64,000 nucleotides of DNA from assembly GCF_000512585.2 (NCBI RefSeq), contig NC_089242.1, positions 124,001-188,000 of the forward strand, read 5' to 3'. The notes below the pieces were generated by a model, which worked only from the letters and a program-made list of their open reading frames with translations, did not search any database and was not told the origin of the DNA. Each line of letters begins with the position of its first letter. Position 1 is the first letter of the stretch. Of this stretch, positions 22,838 through 32,214 are shown piece after piece. The DNA is from Kwoniella bestiolae CBS 10118. Taxonomy: Eukaryota > Basidiomycota > Tremellomycetes > Tremellales > Cryptococcaceae. The position numbers were made by a program, and so were the translations under genes.

Positions 22838-23404
22838 TCACCACCCCTCATCAATCACCGCTCCACCAAGAGCCTCAGCAATCTCCCCTCCGACATTCCT
22901 GGTAGATCCGAGGGTGACGTAGAGCTGAGTGGCAAATCCGTCATGTCACTATTGCGTACTATGTACTCGTGATCTGAGAGGATGTGGTTACTCACACAAT
23001 TGACGGTGGCGAGGTCTGCAGTGACGATTTTTTCTTGGATCAGTGCATCTTTGACTGGGATTTGTCTAAAGGAAAGGGAAATATCACTCACATCTTTGGA
23101 AACTACCATCCCAATCTCTTCGGTTGAAAGTGGTGGAATGGTAGATAAACCCATCAGTACCGTTTGGAGGAGGAATCCAGACCGGACAAAGCTTATCGAA
23201 GCTGCCCCCGAAATTTAGTCTCATAAATTCCTAGTGTGGGAGCTAAGGGGGATGTAGCACTCACTTGACTTGGAATTGATCCATCGTTTGACAGTGCGGC
23301 TTGACTACCAGGATCGTATCGTGATTGCCTGAGTCGCTGTGCTGCTTTGCTTGAGCGAGCACTGAGGATAAGGCGAAGATGAGGGCACGGGAAAGCTGCA
23401 TCAT
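22838..23404 (-). CDS. Small secreted protein, SSP family member 6
   Basis: About 118 aa. Exon 1 (ATG at 23404, or the adjacent ATG at 23401) encodes a signal peptide (LSRALIFALSSVLAQA) and ends KPHCQTMDQFQV in phase 2. Exon 2 opens FDKLCPVWIPPP, 36 residues. The 20-nt microexon (22996-23015) encodes (Y)LATVNC. The last exon opens LYVTLGSTRNVGGEIAEAL and stops at 22838. It is a close duplicate of SSP5, with identical exon lengths. A TATA-like box lies about 85 bases upstream. Function is unknown. Confidence 0.8.
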
Positions 23405-23485
23405 TCGTAAGGTGTATGACTATGGTATCTGGTATTTGGAAGAACACTGCTATGGAGTTATATCGATGAATACGGGGAGCGAAGC

Positions 23486-23496
23486 CTTTTATATGG
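23486..23496 (-). promoter_or_regulatory. TATA-like box of SSP6
   Basis: Minus-strand CATATAAAAGG about 85 bases upstream of the SSP6 ATG. Confidence 0.5.
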
Positions 23497-23977
23497 TACA
23501 GTATCTGGCAATACAGCATCTCAAAGTCTGATCAACTCCATGATCGGGGAGACGGTCATACGGTCGATCAACAGGGCGATCTGATGGATGTGGGTCGTAG
23601 GAGTACAGAACAGCACCCCATGATCAGGTGACATCCTTGATCATGCATCAGATCTGACGATCATCCGTCTTAGTCTTGGCATCACATCAGTCAGAGATGG
23701 ATTGGATCCTGATGTACAGTATGACGTGCAAGACACCTAGAGGGGTAATACCACTTGGGGAGAGTACAGCTCAATATCAGGTGGCACTTGCACTCGTACT
23801 GTACAACGTATTGCATATCTTTTGGAACCATCTGCTAAATTCGTATTTTATCTTTCAAGACAAAGCTCAGATGCATCGTTACTGTATGGGATCGCCACAC
23901 ACGGCGGAACATATACGACAATTCCTCGTTGCATGACCATCAATGGTACTGTACCGTATGCTAAGCTGTACAGCACT
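23497..23977. other. Upstream region of SSP6
   Basis: No gene seen. Confidence 0.4.
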
Positions 23978-24518
23978 CTAAGCCTTGCCTCCTCCAAGAT
24001 CTTTGGCGATACCCTCGGTGAACAGCTGAGTCGTATTGGTGGGAAGGTAGGTGTAGCTCTGGCCAGATCAATGCGATTAGCAGGATGTCTCCCCCGTACC
24101 GCGACACAAGCATCAAACACATGATGCACTCACACAATAGGCTGAAGCTTTCTCTGCGAATGAAATTTATCAGTCAGTCCGTCATCTCACGGCAAGGGTA
24201 GAGCGAGAGCGGGGAGAAATTGGACCTACCAGTTTCATTCTGGGGCACATGGAAATAGGCAGACTTGAACTGATAATTAAGGTCTTCAGATTTGTACACC
24301 GAGCAGTAGGCTTTGAACCTGTAGGTTCGTGCCAACATCCCAACATGTCGATCAGCCATGATGTACACAAGGCGAAGATGAAGGACTCACACTCGCTCGT
24401 ACGTTGTCATATCGGGGATACAGGATGGTTTGGTAATTTCTGCACGGTGGCTATAAGCTTTAGCCATCGATGGGCCCAAGACGACTAGGGAAGTGAGGGT
24501 GAGGGCGTTGATCAGCAT
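23978..24518 (-). CDS. Small secreted protein, SSP family member 7
   Basis: About 105 aa and the most diverged intact member. Exon 1 (from 24518) encodes a signal peptide (INALTLTSLVVLGPSMAKA) and ends KPSCIPDMTTYERV in phase 2. Exon 2 opens FKAYCSVYKSED and is shorter (29 residues). The 20-nt microexon (24134-24153) encodes (E)KASAYC. The last exon opens SYTYLPTNTTQLF and stops at 23978. It has an NTT N-glycosylation sequon and another in QNET. The exon plan and Cys placement match the other members. A broken copy of its first exon lies at 26.5 kb. Function is unknown. Confidence 0.75.
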
Positions 24519-24614
24519 AGTTGAGGTATATACAGTGGATTATGAGTGCAAGTACTGTGTTGGGGATTATGGGGATGAATAGCGGTACAGCTGATTTAAT
24601 GAATACCGGAGCGG

Positions 24615-24624
24615 TTTATATACC
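24615..24624 (-). promoter_or_regulatory. TATA-like box of SSP7
   Basis: Minus-strand GGTATATAAA about 100 bases upstream of the SSP7 ATG. Confidence 0.5.
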
Positions 24625-24830
24625 TTTTGTCTGTCAGTGAAGAGCTCCGGCCTATCCTATGGTACTATGCAGTCGGGTAAGATGGAAACAATCAAAAGAA
24701 ACAAAGGAAAGGATCCCCCCTCATTCTACCCTATAAGTAAAACACCATTTCTTTCATGCAAGCACACTGACACAGCATTACCTAACAAAGGATGATAATA
24801 GTGTGGCTTCACAAAGGGGTGAGCATCACT

Positions 24831-25015
24831 GAAAGCTGTACATTCGCTCCGGCAGGTCAGATGATTCGATGTCGAACTTTGTGGGGCTCGGAGCTGATCG
24901 ATCATTCGCCTGGGTCTCGGTTCCATCCGATTGATCGCCCGTCCCCCGCTCCACACAATGTTCGAGAGACAGGGTAGGACTGGATCAAAGCAAGCTGGGA
25001 AGAGTTCAATCATTG
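24831..25015 (-). repeat. Diverged direct repeat, copy A (possible decayed SSP last exon)
   Basis: About 185 bases that align along their length with 26707-26871. Shared words include GCTGTACATT, CAGGTCAGATGAT and TCAATCATTG. Read on the minus strand it contains an acceptor-like ATCCAG followed by TCC TAC CCT (S-Y-P), like the start of an SSP last exon. The frame differs from copy B through indels. The rest of 24519-25714 has no supported gene. A minus-strand ORF at 25108-25347 begins with a signal-peptide-like MRPIALLLCAVYCFQL. Confidence 0.45.
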
Positions 25016-25714
25016 TAGAAACGCTGTATGCTATCCCTAGAGAGCCGAGTCATTAGTACATCACCTTTGGACGGAAATGATACTGGCCTCTTGGTTCACG
25101 ATAACTATCATGAAGGTCGTTCGAAGTGCCAAATCGTGCTCCTTGATGTGGGAATCGGTGTATCCAATGCGAGCGCTATGATGCTTGCCGTCAATCTCAC
25201 CTGGACCATCGAATTCACTCGAAGGGATCTCGTGCTTGTATCATTTAGGTTGTCGACGTAGATCAGCGGCGAAGCATTCAACTCCGCGAGAGGTACCTTT
25301 AATTGGAAGCAGTACACAGCACACAACAGGAGCGCTATGGGTCTCATTGATCATCTTGACCGGGACACCACAAACCACTCATCTTATTGATTGCTCGCGC
25401 AGTGAAACATCGACTGAACCGTCTGCTATCAGAAAATTGGAAGTAGAAGAAAGACCGAGGTTAACACGAGCTATGAGCGATGATGTAATTTCGCCAGTTG
25501 TGATCTTAAATCCGCTCGAATTAAACGAGTGTAAGCGGAATAACTATTTCCGCGGCTTAATAAGCACTTCGTACTCATGCCATGCTGATAAATTGTATTT
25601 CTCGTACTCTGGCTCATCATCTGATCAATAGCGGCATCCCAGCATCTGCATTCGAACAAATCCTCCGATCCTATAAGATCAAATCACGCCCGAAGATAAC
25701 ATCACACCTCAACA

Positions 25715-26312
25715 ATGTCTCACCTCCAATGGTACGCGTATGAAGGCGTGGGCAAGCGAAACCTGGAAAGGAACGCCTATTCTCAGGCTGTCAGAGTAGG
25801 AGATAGAATCGAATGTTCCGGTCAAGGTGAGGTGAATTCCAGTCGACAATCCGCACACACACACACACACCGTAGCCCCCTCCCAGTTGTTGGGTGCTGA
25901 CGTGTCAAGTGTGTTTCGCTCGGGAGGACAGGTGGCGGGGACCCAAAGACCGGTGAATTCAACAGGGACATCAATGCGCAGATCGAACAGGCGTTCAAGA
26001 ATGTCGACCTCAACCTGAGAGACGCGGGAGGAAAAGGATGGGAACAGGTAAGTGTACACGCCAGTAAGCTTCTTACCGGGGGGCCCGATTCTAGGCCTTT
26101 TGCTGTTGCTGACCATCTTGGGATTGTGAAAGGTTTTCAAAGTTGTTACTTACCATGTTCCCTGTAACGACGAGGCCATCGAGGCGGTCTCCGCGGGGTT
26201 TCGCAAATGGTGCCCTAATCACAAACCTCTTTGGAACTGCATCGGCGTCGCCAGACTTGGTGAAGATGACATGAGGGTAGAGATTGATGTTGTAGCTCAC
26301 GATCCCAGGTAA
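25715..26312 (+). CDS. RidA/YjgF-family protein (Rid deaminase-like)
   Basis: Small protein of the RidA/YER057c/UK114 superfamily, which hydrolyses reactive enamine/imine intermediates or acts in related roles. Three exons: 25715-25826, 25931-26047 and 26133-26312, about 135 aa, the usual length. MSHLQWYAYEGVGKRNLERN leads to VRVGDRIECSGQGGGDPKTG, then NRDINAQIEQAFKNVDLNL, VFKVVTYHV and the C-terminal signature CIGVARLGEDDMRVEIDVVA. The Arg in VARL corresponds to the carboxylate-binding Arg of active RidA proteins. Intron 1 contains a (CA)n run at 25854-25870. It is the only plus-strand gene within the SSP region and lies directly against a decayed SSP exon, so the array seems to have been broken or extended around it. 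Confidence 0.88.
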
Positions 26313-26464
26313 GCCTGGTGAAAAGAATGGAAAATGCGTCGATCAAGTCTATCATTGTGTGCAGTATCATTCGGATTTTTGCGTACTGTGATGCAGCCTT
26401 ATCAACACGTTGATCAACCAAAGGCGATGCAGAACATGAAAGAGGAGCACACCGCGGGTTTACG

Positions 26465-26590
26465 ACTTTCGCTCCCTTGTACGTGGCCATGTCGGGAATA
26501 CAGGATGGATGACTTCTACACGAGGGTTGTAGGCATGGACCGTCGAGACGCCAAAAATGGCTAGGGTGATGAGGGAAGAGCTCCGACATG
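26465..26590 (-). pseudogene. Decayed first exon of an SSP7-like gene
   Basis: The minus strand reads a signal-peptide-like SSLITLAIFGVSTVHAYNPR in one frame and then SCIPDMATYKGA in another. SSP7 has AYSHR...PSCIPDMTTYER in a single frame. Between the shared CGT and TGT codons this copy is 4 bases shorter than SSP7, which breaks the frame. No in-frame ATG starts the leader, and the GTGAGT donor is also gone. No exon 2, microexon or last exon follows, because the RidA gene ends there. Confidence 0.6.
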
Positions 26591-26706
26591 TCCGGGCGTG
26601 CTCGGACCAAACGGCAATTGATCAGACGAAGGAAAGCATTCCACGCCCACATTATAGTGTATCAGAGACCGTTGGCGTGTGCTGATTGATCGAGGAATGG
26701 CTTTCA

Positions 26707-26871
26707 GCGAGAGCTGTACATTGGCTCCGACAGGTCAGATGATCCCAATGTCAAACTTGTGGAGTTCGGAGATGATCGATCCATCATTGGCCTCTGTCAC
26801 CCCCTGATCCAGCTCGTTGATCAAGATGGGGTAAGACTGGACCCAAGCAGGCTGTGCAGAATCAATCATTG
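26707..26871 (-). repeat. Diverged direct repeat, copy B
   Basis: Partner of 24831-25015. On the minus strand it carries a 44-codon ORF (26735-26869) containing an acceptor-like GTCCAG followed by SYPILINELDQGVTEANDG. The C-S-Y junction would fit an SSP last exon, but no microexon with a flanking AG and GT is seen upstream. The remaining sequence of 26313-27107 has no supported gene. Confidence 0.4.
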
Positions 26872-27107
26872 AATAATAGCATGACACGCAAACAGCTTCC
26901 AGAAGATGCATTGTAATCGTCCATTAAACTCGTGAAAACGTTACGACGCTATGAAAAAAATACTATAACACAAATGAACAAGCAATGTAGACAAGATGGA
27001 ATATGCTAAGAGAGTGTCAAAAGCGGAAATCATCGCGAAGGAAACAGAAGAGAATGTGATGTGATTTGCGTTCATGTGAGACGTACAATAGAGGAGGTAG
27101 GGGGGAT

Positions 27108-30100
27108 CTAGGATTCGCTCAGGATCTTATCTATATTTTCATTCAGCCATGCAGCTCTCGATTGGAGGTTAGCGTTGGGGAAGAGGGTGTAGATCGTTTC
27201 CCTCGTTTGACGCTTTGTGCTGTGTCCGGCGATATCAGACGTCAGCATCACGATTTTGACTGATGTATAGTGATAGCTGCAGAGCGATATAAAAGTGATA
27301 ATCCGATATGATCACAGCCAAAACCAAGCCAAGATTATGTGGAGATTATGGAATTATGACGATGAGGATTGAAATCGGAGATATACTCAACTCACACATT
27401 CATCAAATCCTGTTTCCCCAACCACCCCCTCAACTTCTCCAATACCTCCTCATCCGCCACCTCCCCTTCAGACCTCTCATCAATACTCAGTCCCGCCAAC
27501 TTATCCCGTTCTCCCCCAGCTCCTAGCAGATTGGCAGTAGTAGCCAAAGAATAGGATGACATTCTCGATTGGTTATTCCCTCCCATTCCTCCCAGTCCAG
27601 ACATGACTGTATTCCTCGGAGCTCCCATGCCCATCATACCCATACCCTGTTGGGGGCCAGTGGGTACGGGAGATATCATACCGTTCATTGGTGACATGTG
27701 ACCTGGCATACCCATAGGGTTCATGCCCATGTTCATGCCCATCATCAAAGGGTTCATCATTGGGGAGCCGAATTGTTGAGATGGAGGTGGGTAAAAGGTA
27801 CTTCCACGCATTGATCCATTATCCATGAAACTTCCTCCCGTGAACATAGGGTTCAATCCCTGTCCATTGTTCATATCGTAGTTCGAGCCATTGCCCCACA
27901 TTGACATTCCCGCCATGCTTTGTACCCTATCTCGGGGGTTGAATCCAGCTCTTAACGATGGGTTGGATTCTGCATGACGGAGGTTTCTTGAGGAATGTTG
28001 GGGACCGAGGGGGGAGGAGTCCCGCCAGTAATCTGCTCCTGGAGGTAGCTCAGATACGGAGGAATGGAATGATGGAGCTCGATTGGATATGGGGTAAGGA
28101 TGTAGGTTTCGTGAGACGGACGTTTGAGTGGTTCCTCGTGATTTCTCGGAATGGAGAGATGCAGTCTCCCAGGCGTTGGCTTCGTACTCTGCAATAACAG
28201 CCGCAGAGATTCAGCTATTACAACCGACAGTCCGCAATGGTGCAGCTAAAACTCACCCTTGAAAGTCCTATACGGAATCATACCCTCGTTGAAAGGTTCA
28301 TCATCTTCATAAACAACAGTCTTCTGATTACCTTCACCGACGACCTTACTGATAACGTTTAGATAGATAGGTAGGTAAGCTGCACTCGACGACAAGCTAT
28401 AAACAAGCAGCTCACCGAGTATTACCCCAACTGAAATCATCCATCGACCAGAACGAATAAAGAGGTAGGAAGATTGAGTACACGGGGAAGCTGCGGACGG
28501 CTCATACTTCAGCATACACTTCAAACTAATATACAGCGATCCTGACTCACGCAAGGATGTAAACGACCATCCATCCAACCAACATGAACTCCCGTTTTAT
28601 GATGAAGATCAGTGCCTACAATTTGAACGTCAGTCGTGTGGGTTTCTGCTGAGTCGCATCTCTGCTCACCTGCAAACCATACACTGCACCGATCATCGCC
28701 AGCGAGATGACAGGTACAGCAGCTTGTTTGGTAGATACCACAATGATCAGGTAGATCAGCTACAGGCAAAACATCCGTCAGTATCTCGCCTGATTGAAAG
28801 TGAGTGGGAGGAGACTCACATATACACAAGTGGCGGGGAGGATCTACGATACAATCACGACTGATTAGCTTTTGATTCGACGGATGGGGAGCGACGGTTG
28901 AGCTCACAATAGTACCCAGAAGATCCAAAAATACAATCCACCTCATACTGAACAGACAAAACCCACACATCTCAGGTAAGAACAGCAATTCCGCAAGATT
29001 ATGAATAGTAGAGTTGATCCATCTTCTCCTCTGAGATAATAACACATTCCATCTTGATGGCGCCACAGTGTGCGCTACAGCATCCGGTGTGAATTTCATT
29101 TTAAACGTTGGGAAATGCTTCATCATCAATGTTGTCAAGTATCGATCTTCTCCCAAGGAGAACAGGTTCTTCTTGTGCAGTGTATCGACATTGGGTTCGG
29201 CGTATTCGTCGATAACGATCGAGGAGATGATCACTGGTCGACCTTTATCGGCGGTACGTATTCGATAGACGGAGAAACAACCTGGTAGACAGGTGACGGA
29301 ACCGAACAGGGACTCGAATGCTTTAGTCAAGTGGTGGGAGATGTAGTACTCGTATACCTAATTATGAGGTCAGCTTGAGTCGTCATGAATAAGAGAATAG
29401 CTGCACTTACTTGGATCATGGTAGTCAAAGATTCCTTCTCGTTGGCTACTTTCGTTTCTCCACAGATACCGATGATCTTTGAATCGTCCGAAGTACAAGA
29501 GATGAGTCGATTAAGCGAGTCAGGTGTGACCGTCTGTTGTCACCGTTAGACATGATCAGCATTAAACATATCAGGATCAACCAGGAAAGCAGACCACGCA
29601 CAGTATCAGCATCAACCTGGAAGATATACTCGTAGAATGCTGGGTCTATCCCAATGACATTCCTCATCTGATGGTATATCTCCAGTTCCAGTGGTGACAT
29701 GGGAGCTTCGAAATGTACCCTGTTGAGATATTGCATGAGAAGTACTTGCGAATCTCGTTTACCTCTGTTACCGGGTTTAGAGGTTTCAGATGGTTTACCG
29801 ACCTTGACAACGACGACGTATCTGTGGGAAGTCCGTCAGCTCCACAACTCTCACAAAATACCATATACAGACGCATGTGAGGGGAAATGATGGTAGAGTA
29901 TCAGGAATGGAAGACAGTTACTCACGGTACGACATGTCCCTCAAACTCGTACAACCCACTATATATCTTCCCATAATTCAACTGCTTCGACCCCTCTCCA
30001 ATAGACTTGAACAACAACGGTTCAGGATCTAATTTCGGATCTACACCCAACAAATCCAATACGATTCTAGGTGTAGGTCTATTGTTCCCTGATCCAATGA

Positions 30101-32214
30101 TATTACCATCACAGATGATAAAGATCAATTTCCTCTTATCGTCGTATTTCAGCGCTGCTAACGAGTCGATCGTCTTTTTGAGGGACTCTTCACCTTCGGT
30201 ATAACAGGGGACTTGGCAGATGACGAATTTATCGAGAAGTTCTGGTTGTCTCTTTGATCCGAGCTGTAAGGCAGCCAAGACTAGACGAGTCGCAAATTTA
30301 TCAGTCTCATCCCACTTCGTAATGGGGATATGGATACTCACACTTGGCTCCAATAGTAGCCATAATGATAATACTAAAAGCCAACAGCAGGTAATTCTGT
30401 ACCAAACATTTCGACTCCTTCCTGAAATCCATTTCACCAAGATAGAACGCATTGTTTAAACAGTTCAGATTATTGTCCTGTTCCTCCTGGGACAGACCCG
30501 CCAGTACCTCGTTCATCGACTTGGTTATATCCTGTCCTGCGGAGGTTTGGAACAGACCCGATATATCTTCGTTGAGGAATTTGTAGTTCGGAAGATCGGT
30601 TCCGCTCGATGAAGAGTAGTACTGAAGGGTGTAGAGGTAGTCGGAGAGGTCGTATACTTTCTTCTTGTAGATTGCCCATTGTCTAGCGTGGTGAAGCATA
30701 ATGTCAGCTATATTGCGTCATTGTTTGGGAATTCGATTGTGCGGAAAGATTCTGAGGTAGAGAGACACTAAAGTATAGGACTGTCACATAGGAAGCAAGA
30801 GCTCGACATGGAGAATGGTAAATCGCATGAAGAGAAAGACTTCACCCACTTGGAGTCACTATTCGCCCCACTCTCCACCGTCCCTTTATCAAACACCAAA
30901 CTCCCCTTATAATACTTCTTCAAATCAGGCATCAATCGATTGGTGTACCAGTCGTCCGCGTCCAGCTTCGTACCGGTTATAGTCTGCTGTTTACCACTTG
31001 TATGTACCGCATACGAGACGATCGGGGTAAAGTTGGCTCTACTGAGTGAGAGATCCTCGTTGGTGACGAGACCTGGACATGCGACAGTCATGGGAGGTGG
31101 GAAGTAATTTGTCAGGTCTTGACCTGCGAATTGGAGCATTACGTCGGCGGAGGTGGTGTAGCTTGAGAGATCGGAGTGCTGGCCTTTGTAGAATTTTGTG
31201 AACTGTGGTGTAGGGTAGGTTGTTAGCTGGAGCGAAGGGAGAATCATCAAGGAGAAGAGAAACGATCGCCAAAAAAGGATTAGAAGATGATAGATAGGAA
31301 AGCAGATCGGGTGAAGGAACGAGTTGCAGAATGAACATGAGCAGGTTTATAAGAACAACCAAAGGGAACAGGAAGAGGGATAGTGATCCATCGAGAGTCT
31401 GAAGGATGAATTTGCAGATATGTAGAACACTCACATCATATACCTTTCCAGCAATAGCAGCCATATAATCATCCTCCCCCTGATGCGTCGCCAATTCCGA
31501 GGTATTCCAAGCCTTATCGCTATTAGGGCACAGCAACTTCCCAAACACGATAATATAGAACAACACAATCCCACAACTGAGAATGATCATCTCGAAAATC
31601 GCCAACTTCTCCCTCCATGCCATCCTCACATCTGGTCTCTTCATCTTACCCACATGTGTAAGTAGGAAGCTGGGTACCCACCAGGTCAAAAGCCACGTTA
31701 TCCTGATCCACCATCTCCTTGCTCGGGTGGTGGCGATCACTTCTGTTGCGTGGACCTTCTTCTTCTTCTGTTTTACTATCATCCCGTCTGCCTCCACGTC
31801 GGCATCGGTACCGTTGGATTCGTAGAGTTTGGATTTGGACTCGGTGGCGTACGTGTCTGGATCCACTTTGTCGTACGCTGACCACACGGTTGAGGCGTTG
31901 GGGTCGGGGGAGTCTTCGTAGCCTACATTATGGCCTGGTGGGGGAGGGTACGGTTGATGAGGGTAATTGGGATAGTTTGGATTTTGGTTGGGATAAGGTT
32001 GATTTTGATTGGGATAATGACGATCTTGGTATGGTGCTGGAGAATGTAGGGGCGAAGTACCATGACGTAGTGGTTGGGAAGTCTCATCGTCCATCTCTAC
32101 ATCGTATCTTGCTGTCACTGGTGCTTGGGAACCTTGGGTCTCATCTAGATGCGAGTATCGATGGTTTGGGGGTGAAGTTCGATATTCACCTGATTCAGTG
32201 GGTCGGTGAGACAT
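27108..32214 (-). CDS. Chitin synthase, division 2 (class IV/V-like) with cytochrome-b5-like and DEK_C domains
   Basis: Polymerises UDP-GlcNAc into cell-wall chitin at the plasma membrane. The start at 32214 gives MSHRPTESGEYR and a Pro/Tyr/Asn-rich cytosolic N-terminus. Next come membrane helices (WLLTWWVPSFLLTHVG, IFEMIILSCGIVLFYIIVFG) and a cytochrome-b5-like segment (AAIAGKVYD then KFYKGQHSDL). After another helix (YLLLAFSIIIMATIGAK), the catalytic region has VICQVPCYTEGEESL, IICDGNIIGSG, QVDADT, CLPGCFSVYRI, LGEDRYLTTLM and SQRRRWINSTIHNL. Several C-terminal helices follow. A Met/Gly-rich linker (27.5-27.9 kb) precedes a DEK_C domain (EEVLEKLRGWLGKQDL, TIYTLFPNANLQSRAAWL) split by an intron; the stop is at 27108. 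Length is above 1,200 aa with many introns. There is no myosin motor domain, unlike classic class V/VII enzymes. Confidence 0.92.

Noticed and set aside
25854..25870. (CA)n run as a possible functional repeat or coding Val-Cys repeat
   Set aside because: It lies within RidA intron 1; a simple dinucleotide repeat explains it.
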